DNA from: Haloarcula marina | Lineage (GTDB): Archaea > Halobacteriota > Halobacteria > Halobacteriales > Haloarculaceae | Assembly (NCBI RefSeq): GCF_024218775.1 | Contig: NZ_CP100405.1 | Span: 248,001 to 312,000, forward strand | Direction of reading: 5' to 3' | DNA length: 64,000 nt | Part shown: positions 52,995 to 61,206 of the stretch, one piece after another | Position numbering within the stretch: the stretch's first letter is position 1 | How the letters are laid out: the number at the start of each line of letters is the position of its first letter | Notes under the pieces: generated by a model | The model's database searches: none | What the model was told of the DNA's origin: nothing | The model's input: the letters and a program-made list of their open reading frames with translations, nothing else | Program-made: the position numbers and the translations under genes

Positions 52995-53066
52995 ACTGAC
53001 GACACTATCCCATCAGAAATTACCCATGGAATCAGACAACTCACATCCACCGCAGGATTCCACGGA

Positions 53067-53225
53067 GTGGGATACCCCGGACTCTGTCCGTTCTGTGGCA
53101 CGGCCTTGCGAGATGGGGGAGCCGGATTCATGGAACACATCGAGACAGCGGATACGTGTCGGGAACGGTTCGAGGCGTGGTTGGAGAACATCAGCGGCGA
53201 TATGGAGGGCACGTGGACGGGATGA
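53067..53225 (+). CDS. 52-residue zinc-finger protein (DUF7501-like)
   Basis: From GTG: MGYPGLCPFCGTALRDGGAG, then FMEHIETADTCRERFEAWLE and SGDMEGTWTG. CxxC plus a downstream His and Cys (HIETADTC) form the CCHC-type site of this small haloarchaeal family. An ATG at 53026 is in another frame and not used; the same frame upstream is closed by the stop of the 52743 gene. It follows that gene by 72 bp on the same strand. Confidence 0.65.
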   Translation: MGYPGLCPFCGTALRDGGAGFMEHIETADTCRERFEAWLENISGDMEGTWTG

Positions 53226-53361
53226 TCCTAGATCGATCACGATCTCGTCACTACCTTCGACTAGAGGTGTCGTACGAACGTTGATTGCCCCGGCCCTACA
53301 CAGAGAACCATGGCCGAATTTCCAGACGAACGACACCTCGTCCTATTCGAGTGGTAGTTTT

Positions 53362-53376
53362 TCACCCGGTTAATTA
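53362..53376 (+). promoter_or_regulatory. Shared upstream motif, copy B
   Basis: tcacccggttaatta. TATA-like tactat at 53406-53411 lies 29 bp further and the ATG at 53442 another 30 bp on: the same layout as copy A. Confidence 0.65.
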
Positions 53377-53441
53377 ACACACATATTCATTCGGAAATTC
53401 GGGGATACTATCTCTCCACCAGCCGTATTCGTACGAGAGGG

Positions 53442-53999
53442 ATGATCGAGCCCATCTATAGTTCTGCGACGTCGGAACCGAAATCTGATGATGTAGACAT
53501 CGACGCAATACTCGAGCGGATCGAGGCGTGCGTTAAGGACATCAGTCTCGGATTCAAGCGATGGGACGATCCCTACGCTCGTGGACCCGGGCTCTATTTC
53601 GTCGTCGAAGGTGATTCCATGGCCGAATTCGCGGCTCCGATGGGGTCGAACCGCTGGCCGGTCGAGGACTGTGGGACTGTCTTTGCTGAGACCGACACAT
53701 TTCTTGAGGCGACACAAAGAGTCGCACTTTCCCATGATGGTGCAATCGTCGTTCACAGCGACGGCACGATCGAGGAGGGAATGGTCCGGATCGATCAGCG
53801 TTCTCCAACCGAATGCCGACGAACAGACGATCTTCCCTACGCCGAGTGGATGGGGACCCGCCACATGAGTGCGCTGGAAACCTCGACCCGCGAAGAAGTG
53901 GTCGCGGCGATCACACTCAGCGAAGAAGACGGACGTGTAACCGTTTTTACTGACGGCACATTCGATGATTCCCTAGCGACGTCCCTGGTGATTGATTGA
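53442..53999 (+). CDS. Diadenylate cyclase (DisA_N/DacZ-like), c-di-AMP synthesis
   Basis: 185 residues. The DAC-domain signatures are both present: SHDGAIVVHSDGTIEEG (DGA motif, about residue 100) and MGTRHMSALETS (RHxxA motif, about 140), followed by VVAAITLSEEDGRVTVF. DAC enzymes condense two ATP to cyclic di-AMP, which in archaea and bacteria controls osmotic balance and K+/Na+ transport. A 30-residue helical segment precedes the domain. It is followed after 22 bp by a CPA2 antiporter gene, probably in one operon. Preceded by motif copy B. Confidence 0.85.
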   Translation: MIEPIYSSATSEPKSDDVDIDAILERIEACVKDISLGFKRWDDPYARGPGLYFVVEGDSMAEFAAPMGSNRWPVEDCGTVFAETDTFLEATQRVALSHDGAIVVHSDGTIEEGMVRIDQRSPTECRRTDDLPYAEWMGTRHMSALETSTREEVVAAITLSEEDGRVTVFTDGTFDDSLATSLVID

Positions 54000-54004
54000 C
54001 CAAC

Positions 54005-54010
54005 GGGGGG
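54005..54010 (+). promoter_or_regulatory. G-rich ribosome-binding site of the antiporter gene
   Basis: gggggg 11 bp before the ATG at 54022 supports this start over the in-frame TTG at 53992 inside the cyclase gene. Confidence 0.45.
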
Positions 54011-54021
54011 TAAAGACACGC

Positions 54022-55272
54022 ATGGTTGTTGAGTCGGATTTGCTACTTCCGTTTCTTGCCGGGCTAACACTCGTTTTGTCCGTTGCACATACGCTTGGAA
54101 TCGTCGCTGATCGACTCGGGTTTGCACCGGTCGTTGGTGAACTCCTCACCGGGTTGGTGCTTGGCCCCTCGGTTCTCGGGTTCGTTGCTCCTGCGGTCAC
54201 GGCTATCGTCGTCCCTGTGCCCGATCGACTGGCAGCCATCTCGTCGCTCGGGCTCATTCTCCTCCTCGTACTGGCTGGAACGGAAGTTGACGTTCAGACG
54301 GTGCGCCGCAATGCCCGACCGACGATAGCGCTCGCTACCGGAGCCTCCGTCGTGCCGTTCCTTCTGGGGTTCGCGCTGGGATGGGCGCTCCCCCCGAGGT
54401 TTCTCGTCACTCCCGGCCAGCGACTGCCGTTCGCACTGTTCTTGGCGACGGCGCTGAGCATCTCGGCGGTCCCCGTCGCCGTCCGTGTGCTGATCGACCT
54501 CGACGCGATGGACCGAACAGTGGGCCAACTCACCCTCACCGTCGCTGTCGTTATCGATGCAGCGGGGTGGATTGCGCTCACGATAGTTTCTGACATCGCT
54601 CGTGAGGGACAAATAGAGCCGTTTGCGGTCGGTCGAACGCTCGTCGTCCTCGGTGTATTCGTCGGAGGTGCCGTTGTTCTCGGGCCGCGAATCGTCGATA
54701 CACTCTTCGATGTCACCGAATACGTTCGATCGCCGGTGTTGACCGGATTTTCGATCGTCATCGTCGTCGGGTTTGCGATGGCCGGGGGGTCGCTCGCACT
54801 TGGATTGGAAGCCGTTCTCGGCGCGTTCCTCGCAGGCGTTCTCGTGAGAAATCGACTCAACGCGGAGACCAACCGAGTATTTCAGATGGTGGCGCTCGGA
54901 CTGTTCGCACCCATCTTCTTTGCGACGGCAGGGTTACGGGTTGACTTGAGCGGACTGTTCACGCTGGATACGCTTCTGGTCGCAGGCGTCACACTCGCCG
55001 TTGCAGTGCTGGGAAAGGCACTTGGCGTGATACTCGGAGCGAGATTAACCGACCTCTCCCGAGCAGAAACCGTCTGCCTTGCCATCGGGCTCAACGCTCG
55101 CGGCGCAATGGAACTCGTCGTGGCGGCCCTGGGCTTGGCAATTGGAATCCTCACGCCCACCATCTATGCCGTCATCGTGCTCGTCGCCATCGTCACGTCC
55201 GTCATGACGCCGCCACTGCTCCGGCGTGCGCTCGTGCACCTTCCATACGACGAACCCGCAGGGGCGGCGTGA
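54022..55272 (+). CDS. CPA2-family cation/proton antiporter
   Basis: 416 residues, about 12-13 membrane helices. Family segments: GFAPVVGELLTGLVLGPSVL near residue 40, LALEAVLGAFLAGVLVR-like GLEAVLGAFLAGVLV near 270, and ARGAMELVVAALGLAIG near 355. CPA2 proteins exchange Na+ or K+ for H+. There is no RCK/TrkA_C domain, so gating by the c-di-AMP made by the upstream gene product would need another subunit or direct binding. Operon partner of the diadenylate cyclase. Confidence 0.9.
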   Translation: MVVESDLLLPFLAGLTLVLSVAHTLGIVADRLGFAPVVGELLTGLVLGPSVLGFVAPAVTAIVVPVPDRLAAISSLGLILLLVLAGTEVDVQTVRRNARPTIALATGASVVPFLLGFALGWALPPRFLVTPGQRLPFALFLATALSISAVPVAVRVLIDLDAMDRTVGQLTLTVAVVIDAAGWIALTIVSDIAREGQIEPFAVGRTLVVLGVFVGGAVVLGPRIVDTLFDVTEYVRSPVLTGFSIVIVVGFAMAGGSLALGLEAVLGAFLAGVLVRNRLNAETNRVFQMVALGLFAPIFFATAGLRVDLSGLFTLDTLLVAGVTLAVAVLGKALGVILGARLTDLSRAETVCLAIGLNARGAMELVVAALGLAIGILTPTIYAVIVLVAIVTSVMTPPLLRRALVHLPYDEPAGAA

Positions 55273-55353
55273 TATTTCAACGACAGATATCTCAGCTATG
55301 TCCGGTCGTCCCGGATGCAAACATTGAGATGCGTTCACTCACTCCAGGACTGT

Positions 55354-56385
55354 ATGCCAGTACGGGAGCACAAGTCCCAGCACGACCACGTGGATTCGCT
55401 CCCGTTGGTCTCGAAGTCCGCGACAGTCTCGGAGGTGTCGGCGATGGATCGGCGTCGACGAGACGAGGTTCGAGCGCGGCTTCTCGACCTCGGCGCTAGA
55501 TACGGGTTCGACGAGTCGGTCCCCGAGCGGGGAGCGATCGACTGGGACACCGTCTTCGAGCGAGCGACCCACTCCAATCGGAAACTGGCGCCACGAATCG
55601 GCGCCCTGCGGGATCGATTCAAGCGGGACCATCCCGCACTGGTGCGGATCGTCCTCGAGACCGATGAACCGGTCGGACACGCCGCGGGCCAGTACGTCTC
55701 GATCCGGTATGGGAGCCGAACCCGGGCGTACTCCATCGCAAGTTCGCCCAATCGTGACGAGACCGAACTGTGCGTCCGTCGGGTGCCGGACGGCCGGCTC
55801 TCGCGGCGTCTCTGTGGCGACCTCTCGGTCGGGGACGAGGTAACCATCCGGGGGCCCAACGGCCACCTTCTCCTAGAGGACGTCTCGCGCCGTGACGCGG
55901 TGTTTCTCGCAACCGGCACGGGCGTCGCGCCGATGAAGAGCATGATCGACTACACGTTCGAGGAGGAGCGCGACGAGTACCGGGGCGACGATCGGGACGT
56001 GTGGCTGTTCCTCGGTGCGGCATGGGAGGACGACCTGCCGTATCACGAGGCGTTTCTGGACCGCGCTCAGACCCACGACAACTTCCATTACGTACCCTGC
56101 CTCTCCCGGGAACCGTGGCTGTCGGATTGGGACGGCGAGACGGAATACATCCAGGACGCGCTGCTGAAATACGTCGACGAACGGTCGCTCGAAGATGCCA
56201 CGTTCGGGCGTCACATGGCCGAACTGCTCGACGACCGACCCGAAACCGACATCGGCGCGCGACTGGATCCACACGCGATGGAGGTGTACGCCTGCGGGAT
56301 TAACGCGATGGTGTACAGTCTGGAGACGGCAGTCCGACGGCTCGGCGTCCCACCCCGGCACGTCCACTGCGAGGGCTACGGGTAA
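55354..56385 (+). CDS. Ferredoxin-NADP reductase-type flavoprotein
   Basis: 343 residues. FAD-binding RxYS motif in SRTRAYSIASSPN near residue 128; NAD(P)-binding VFLATGTGVAPMKSMI near 185; C-terminal VYACGINAMVYSLETAV. The first about 75 residues are a non-family extension (helical, Arg-rich). Alternative starts at 55315 and 55444 exist; 55354 is a compromise. It would transfer electrons between NAD(P)H and a ferredoxin or an oxygenase. It follows the antiporter by 81 bp. Confidence 0.82.
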   Translation: MPVREHKSQHDHVDSLPLVSKSATVSEVSAMDRRRRDEVRARLLDLGARYGFDESVPERGAIDWDTVFERATHSNRKLAPRIGALRDRFKRDHPALVRIVLETDEPVGHAAGQYVSIRYGSRTRAYSIASSPNRDETELCVRRVPDGRLSRRLCGDLSVGDEVTIRGPNGHLLLEDVSRRDAVFLATGTGVAPMKSMIDYTFEEERDEYRGDDRDVWLFLGAAWEDDLPYHEAFLDRAQTHDNFHYVPCLSREPWLSDWDGETEYIQDALLKYVDERSLEDATFGRHMAELLDDRPETDIGARLDPHAMEVYACGINAMVYSLETAVRRLGVPPRHVHCEGYG

Positions 56386-56499
56386 CCTTCGCTGCACAGA
56401 GGGCCGGGAGAGAGCGCCTGGCTACTGCGTCGCCTCGACGTCCGTCTCGGGAAGCGACGACCCGTCGGTCGTCCTCGGTGTTCTCTCGTACCGGATTGC

Positions 56500-57651
56500 T
56501 CAGTGACCGGCGGCGACGCCGAGGACCACGACGTGGTAGACGACGACGGCGATGAACACCACGTAGAGAAGCCCGGCAACGAGGAACGGGGTTGGACGCA
56601 TTCGATTCGTGGATATGAACTGGGTCCGAAGCAAGACCATCGCACCACCAATAAGCGCGAGAACCGCTGACAGCGTGTTCAGGAATCCAATCGTCCCCCA
56701 CGAGACACCGAGGTCCCAAGAGGTAAACAGGATACCGAGCGTGACAGGGAGCGTTCCCTGGAACACCATCGCGCCCGTGATATTCCCAATTGCGAGGGTA
56801 TCTTTACCCTCACCGATCCAGATGACTGAATTGAATTTCTCGGGGAGTTCAGTGGCCAGCGGTGCTAACAGGAGGGCAATCAGCGCTGCGGGAACGTCCA
56901 GCACCTCCGTCGAGAAGAACTCAACCTCGGTCACAAACAGATGGGCACCAGCGATGATCACGAGCAGCGCACACACGGTCTGCGTGACTACCATCCACAG
57001 GGGTGGTTCGTCGATGGGGACGATGGCCGATCCGAACGCCGGGAACGGTCGCTGGCCTTCGGTTAGTAACCCCCTGAGGTGTAGCCGATCGAGTTCTTCC
57101 CCGACGATACGCTGGCCGGCTGCGAGTGTTTGCTTGACGTACACGGCATACAGGGCGACGAGCCCGAGGGCAATACCGATACGGAGCCCGCGAGATGGAA
57201 CGAACGCGGCCACCACTGCGAACGTGTATCCGACGAGGAAAAACGAGAGGTCACGTCGGAGGGCTGGCACGTCGGCCTCGAATATCTGGCCGGCGTCGCG
57301 ACGGCTGCCGAAATACAGCACGCTCGCGCCGACCAAGGTCATCGCGATCGTCGCAAGCATAAACGGCGCGCCAAGGATGGCCCCGACGCCGATCGCGTCG
57401 GCAGCGGCCTGATCCCCCCGACCGAGGAGGACCGAAACGATGGCAATCACGGGGATCATCGTCTCGGGTAACGCCGTCCCGACTGCGGCCAGGATGCTTC
57501 CGGTCGCGCTCTCGCTCACGCCGAGGTGATATCCGAACCACTCGACCGAATTCGTGAAGATCTCCGCGCCACCGAGGAGTAATGCAAACGCGCCGAGAAG
57601 CAGTCCGAGATTCAGCAGTGGAATCGAGAAAACTTCTACTGTTTGGAACAT
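56500..57651 (-). CDS. CaCA-family Na+/Ca2+ (cation) exchanger
   Basis: 383 residues, about 10-11 membrane helices. Both alpha repeats are visible: ILAAVGTALPETMIPVIAI near 60 and LLAPLATELPEKFNSVIWI near 265, with the ion-coordinating Glu in LPE. It exchanges Ca2+ (or K+) for Na+ or H+. The start lies 15 bp after the stop of the aldolase gene, so the two are probably one operon under motif copy E. Confidence 0.9.
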   Translation of the reverse strand: MFQTVEVFSIPLLNLGLLLGAFALLLGGAEIFTNSVEWFGYHLGVSESATGSILAAVGTALPETMIPVIAIVSVLLGRGDQAAADAIGVGAILGAPFMLATIAMTLVGASVLYFGSRRDAGQIFEADVPALRRDLSFFLVGYTFAVVAAFVPSRGLRIGIALGLVALYAVYVKQTLAAGQRIVGEELDRLHLRGLLTEGQRPFPAFGSAIVPIDEPPLWMVVTQTVCALLVIIAGAHLFVTEVEFFSTEVLDVPAALIALLLAPLATELPEKFNSVIWIGEGKDTLAIGNITGAMVFQGTLPVTLGILFTSWDLGVSWGTIGFLNTLSAVLALIGGAMVLLRTQFISTNRMRPTPFLVAGLLYVVFIAVVVYHVVVLGVAAGH

Positions 57652-57666
57652 GGTGGTGTGTTCAAT

Positions 57667-58473
57667 TCAAGTGTCGTTCTGTTCGTAGGCATCGAACCAG
57701 CCAGTGACGGTCTGCTCGAGCGCCCCGGTCGTACTCCCGAGGTTCAGCATCTGGTAGCCGTTCGTCGCTTTTTCGTTGACATCATCCATCCCGAATCCGA
57801 GTCCTGCGATGGGGACACCCGCATCGACGGCCTTCGATCGAACCGTCTCGACGGCTTCCTGCACCATCGGATGATCTATCTCACCGGGGTGACCGAGCGA
57901 CACCGAGAGGTCGAACGGGCCGATGAAGACGAATCCCAGGTCCGGGACGGCTAGGATGTCGTCCAGGTTCTCGATGGACGCCTCGGTCTCGATGGTCACA
58001 CCGACGAGGGTTTCTCTGTCTTCGGTCGCAATGTAATCGTCAGCGAGGCCCCAGCGAGACGCCCGTGGCGAGGCCAGTCCTCGATCACCGGGACCATCGT
58101 CGTAACGGAACCGTGCGGATCGAACCGCATCGCGGACTTCGTCGGCGGTTTCCACGCGGGGGAGGAACACGTTTCTCACACCGAGGTCCAGCGCTTTCCG
58201 GACGAGCGTTAGATCCGTATCGGGAAGTCGGAGAAGTACTTCCACCTCCGTCCGTTCGGCTGCGCGGAGGAGGTCTTCCAACTGACGTGCATCCGACGGG
58301 TTCGGTCCACCGTGTTCGAGATCCACCCAGACGAAATCGACGCCGAGCTCACCGTAGAACTCCACGAGCGTCGGGCTGTACGTATTGTCGAGGACGCCGA
58401 GAGCGATACCGCCGTCCTTCAGGGTTGCGGCGAGGTCGTTGGCTGGCTGTGAAGCTCTCTTTTCGTTACTCAT
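57667..58473 (-). CDS. HpcH/HpaI-family aldolase
   Basis: 268 residues of the phosphoenolpyruvate/pyruvate TIM-barrel group. Landmarks: VDFVWVDLEHGGPNPSD (catalytic His), GVTIETEASIENLDDI (metal Glu), FIGPFDLSVSLGHPG (metal Asp). Members cleave 2-keto-4-hydroxy acids to pyruvate and an aldehyde, as in the last step of homoprotocatechuate or related aromatic pathways. It could accept products from the catabolic block, but it sits with ion-transport genes. TATA gtttttatac at 58499-58508 gives a leaderless start. Confidence 0.9.
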   Translation of the reverse strand: MSNEKRASQPANDLAATLKDGGIALGVLDNTYSPTLVEFYGELGVDFVWVDLEHGGPNPSDARQLEDLLRAAERTEVEVLLRLPDTDLTLVRKALDLGVRNVFLPRVETADEVRDAVRSARFRYDDGPGDRGLASPRASRWGLADDYIATEDRETLVGVTIETEASIENLDDILAVPDLGFVFIGPFDLSVSLGHPGEIDHPMVQEAVETVRSKAVDAGVPIAGLGFGMDDVNEKATNGYQMLNLGSTTGALEQTVTGWFDAYEQNDT

Positions 58474-58905
58474 CGCAAGCGGAGCATTCGGGGCACTCGT
58501 ATAAAAACTCCAACAGTTTTCATCGCATACGCGATTGTGATTAATCGAGAGAAAGGTGGTAGTCGGACGACCGCTGAGTGGGTACGCCTCACGTCCACCG
58601 AGGGTCCGTCGTGGAATCGCGATCGGTACAACCCATCGTCGTCGTCGGATTTGTTGTCGGTGAATGCAGAGCCCTCAACGGATATGGAATACTGGTTTGA
58701 CAATCCGACGCTGAGTCACCTAGCGTTCGACATCGCATCACCGACCGGCTCGGCCGTCTGATTCAGTTTCTGATGAACTCGATTGATCGTCCGGTTCGTC
58801 GGTGAGGTTGAGACCAGCCATGAGACGAGCCGTGATGAACACGTGCAGAGGCTTCTGACGTAGTTGGTCAACAGGCACTCACTCTCTGTGGCTACGACGC
58901 ATTCT
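58474..58905. other. 432-bp gap with promoter of the aldolase operon
   Basis: Holds the TATA box and motif copy E of the minus-strand aldolase gene. A plus-strand frame at 58537-58761 (74 codons) has no recognisable domain and is not called. The rest shows nothing clear. Confidence 0.45.
58538..58552 (-). promoter_or_regulatory. Shared upstream motif, copy E
   Basis: Minus strand tctctcgattaatca: the right block CGATTAATCA is intact. It lies 32 bp before the TATA tttata and 64 bp before the ATG at 58473. Confidence 0.55.
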
Positions 58906-59211
58906 TCAGAACGAAACGTCGGCTTCGTCCGTGGGCCCCACCGCTGCTACGGAGGGGTTCGTGCCACGGTCATCGTAGAATTTGCGCCCGATATACTCGT
59001 CGCTCACGTTACCGATGATGGTCGTGTACAACTCGTCGGCCGAGGTATACCTCTCTTGACCGACGTGACCGAGTATCGTCGAAATCGTCTCGGTTTCCTG
59101 TGCGTCCGGGGCCTCGAGTTCGATGTCTCCAATCTGCTCGATGACCGAGCCGTGATCGATCGGAAAGCTGAATTCGTCTTCGAGGGATGCGATTACGGTA
59201 GGTATCTTCAT
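58906..59211 (-). CDS. DUF5789-like small haloarchaeal protein
   Basis: 101 residues, acidic. The C-terminal part ERYTSADELYTTIIGNVSDE YIGRKFYDDRG is the recognisable family feature (two pieces: SADELYTTIIGNVS and YIGRKFYDDRG). Starts MKIPTVIASLEDEF; a longer in-frame start at 59253 is less likely because TATA-like ctttatg at 59241-59247 then lies inside it. Function unknown. Preceded by motif copy F. Confidence 0.75.
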   Translation of the reverse strand: MKIPTVIASLEDEFSFPIDHGSVIEQIGDIELEAPDAQETETISTILGHVGQERYTSADELYTTIIGNVSDEYIGRKFYDDRGTNPSVAAVGPTDEADVSF

Positions 59212-59257
59212 CAGATACCCGGATACCCGTTCCCCACCAACATAAAGTGACAATAAT

Positions 59258-59404
59258 TTACAAACCGAGTCGTTTTTTGATTAACTGAGATACAGTACTT
59301 GACACACCGTTGGCGGTGACACGTTCGCCCTTGGACCGCTCAAGCACGGTGTACCCGGTGAACGAGGGGACGTTCTCCTCGGCCTTCGTTAACACTGATA
59401 CGGT
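59258..59404 (-). pseudogene. Orphan C-terminal fragment of an unknown protein
   Basis: A 48-codon frame (VPSFTGYTVLERSKGERVTA, QLIKKRLGL, stop at 59258-59260) reads like the end of a real protein, but its 5' side runs straight into the transposase fragment with no start codon. Probably a gene cut by the insertion. Family not recognised. Confidence 0.4.
59278..59292 (-). promoter_or_regulatory. Shared upstream motif, copy F
   Basis: Minus strand tatctcagttaatca; right block CAGTTAATCA differs from CGGTTAATCA at one base. It lies 30 bp before TATA-like ctttatg and 66 bp before the ATG at 59211. Confidence 0.5.
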
Positions 59405-59829
59405 TATCCGCCGAGCCACCACCCGTAGAGCCGTTCCTGCTCGTCAGTGTCGGGATGCTTCTTCGAGTCGCCGTAGGTCTTCCCCTTGAGCAGCTGGCGT
59501 TCAACTGCGTTCGCGAACCGATTGCGCCAGGTGCGTGAGAGAACCGATTCATCCGGGATGCGTTCGATACCGAACACCTCTACGAGTTCTGCGTACTGTG
59601 TCAGGCTTCGATAGCTCTGACCCGTGATTTCTCGGTAAAGGAACAGTCGAAGCATTCCATGGAACGGATATGGTGCCGGATGCCACTCGGGGTAGCCGTC
59701 CTCAAGCGTTTCGAACGGGCCCTCTAGAGCGGTGAGTGTGTTCGTGAGGACTGACCCACCGCGGAGTTGCCGGTGGAGTTTAATGCCAACACTGTACGCG
59801 TCAGTGAGACGAAGCGACCGATTTGCCAT
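59404..59829 (-). pseudogene. N-terminal part of a haloarchaeal DDE transposase
   Basis: 141 residues: MANRSLRLTDAYSVGIKLHR, then YPFHGMLRLFLYREITGQSY and RIPDESVLSRTWRNRF, the recurring N-terminal domain of IS5/IS4-like haloarchaeal transposases. The frame ends without the catalytic DDE domain, so the gene is truncated and presumably inactive. No terminal inverted repeats were found around it. Confidence 0.75.
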
Positions 59830-60135
59830 ACGGTGAACTTGAGACGCTCACGCAATCTGATTTATATCCGTTTGACAGTGGCGAAGTGACAGACTATCCC
59901 GAATTCACTATCTTGTAATACGAATACTATTTCAAACCTTATATATAGGAAACGAGTTCACGGAGTCCACCGTATCCAGCCGTGTATACGCAAAGTTGAC
60001 ATCTGGAGTTCTGTGAAATTATTCTCAAATACACCGTCTACAGCCTCTGACGTAACGTAAGATATCCCTGAAATCCAGCACTGTATTCCGATCCTACAGA
60101 GCAGTTTTCTCTTAATACGAAGTTGGTGGTAGATT
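59830..60135. other. 306-bp AT-rich gap
   Basis: Base composition is strongly AT-rich (caaaccttatatatagg and similar). The left end carries the promoter side of the transposase fragment. No coding frame is seen. Confidence 0.45.
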
Positions 60136-60633
60136 CTACACGCACCGATACGACGCAAGAGCTCCCCCCGGCGGATTGGGATAACTGATTACTTCGACAT
60201 ATGTCAATACTGACTCATCACAATTGGCACTGACCCACCAAGTTATTTTGCTCTCTTCTTGGTAAATCACAACGATGACTGCAAAGTTCTGAGGGAATTC
60301 CTCGATCAAGCTCTGATTTTCATCGCCAGGTTTGAGTTTGTAACGCCCATGGAAGTGGGCAGACTGAGGGAGTTCGATTGACGTCCACGCATAATTCTCA
60401 CCAGGGGAATATGATCTCAGGCCTTGTCCTATTTGATAATTGCCGGTAAGCCCATCGTTTCGTCTATTGGTTAAATTCGCTGGGACTTCTACCACCGATA
60501 CTTCATACGAATGAGTCACGTTGGCTGAATTATTGACGATTACTTTTACCGGATCCTCTTGTCCAGATGGTGCTGTTGTGCACCCTGCAAGCACCAGTAA
60601 CAGCCCCAGACATAGAAGTGTGATTAGTCTCAC
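60136..60633 (-). CDS. Hypothetical lipoprotein
   Basis: 165 residues with a Sec-type lipoprotein signal MRLITLLCLGLLLVLAGC and lipid-attachment Cys at 18. The mature part is beta-rich (VKVIVNNSANVTHSYEVSVV, IVVIYQEESKITWWVS) and could be an Ig-like or beta-sandwich surface domain. Codon use is AT-richer and residues less acidic than in the rest of the window, pointing to acquisition. No family recognised. Confidence 0.7.
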   Translation of the reverse strand: MRLITLLCLGLLLVLAGCTTAPSGQEDPVKVIVNNSANVTHSYEVSVVEVPANLTNRRNDGLTGNYQIGQGLRSYSPGENYAWTSIELPQSAHFHGRYKLKPGDENQSLIEEFPQNFAVIVVIYQEESKITWWVSANCDESVLTYVEVISYPNPPGGALASYRCV

Positions 60634-60725
60634 GAATCGCTAATTTCGTTATTATCTATAGTTCTCACTTCTCAAAACGATAACCCTCTTAGGGAAGTGG
60701 TGGAAAAAGTGGCTCTGTTGAAATC

Positions 60726-60956
60726 CTATCCTTCCGACATATTATCCTGCTGAAACAGCCGGTCGATAGAGACTGCGAACTGCTCAATTTCGTCACCGGT
60801 CCATTGTCCACCGTCGGTGACGAGTCGACATTCGGGCTGAAGTGCGACATGGTTATCCCTGTCTGGAGAGAAGGTAAGGGAATGACGCCCTCTATTTCCA
60901 CTACTGAGCGACAGCCGATCGGCAAGGTGATGCTCTATTGCCCTGAGTGTAGTCAC
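60726..60956 (-). CDS. Possible small protein divergent to the zinc-ribbon gene
   Basis: From a GTG at 60956 the frame encodes about 76 residues ending GQWTGDEIEQFAVSIDRLFQ plus a short acidic tail. SLTFSPDRDNHVALQPECRL looks like a small beta domain. It overlaps the 5' part of the plus-strand zinc-ribbon gene by 75 bp, so at most part of it is real. Family not recognised. Confidence 0.35.
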   Translation of the reverse strand: MTTLRAIEHHLADRLSLSSGNRGRHSLTFSPDRDNHVALQPECRLVTDGGQWTGDEIEQFAVSIDRLFQQDNMSEG

Positions 60957-61064
60957 GAAAGTCGCATTAATGACGACTGGCTCATCCGCGTCCTCGCTGA
61001 TTCTCAGACCTACGAGTGTCCGAATTGTGGAGCAATGATACCCGCTCATATCAAAAAGAATTGA
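60882..61064 (+). CDS. 60-residue zinc-ribbon protein (DUF8106-like)
   Basis: MTPSISTTERQPIGKVMLYC then PECSHESRINDDW and YECPNCGAMIPAHIKK: two CxxC pairs at the family positions, with the GKxxLYCPxC-HES pattern I know from small haloarchaeal zinc ribbons. An upstream in-frame ATG at 60804 would overlap the opposite gene more. Function unknown. Confidence 0.65.
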   Translation: MTPSISTTERQPIGKVMLYCPECSHESRINDDWLIRVLADSQTYECPNCGAMIPAHIKKN

Positions 61065-61206
61065 CCAAGCGGAGAGGTGAATCGCTTCATAGGGAGTAGC
61101 GTAAGCCCTCTTACTTCCAAATGTGACGGAACCCTGATGTATTGAAATCAGTATTCAAGATTGAGCAGCTGAAACAGCCGTTCAGTATGACTGCTGTATT
61201 GACCGT

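Noticed and set aside
60718-61180. Two similar stretches (ttgaaatc ... gctgaaacagccg) at 60718-60761 and 61142-61180, as possible insertion-sequence ends
   Set aside because: Spacing differs by 5 bp between copies and no matching target duplication was seen; the evidence is too weak to define an element.
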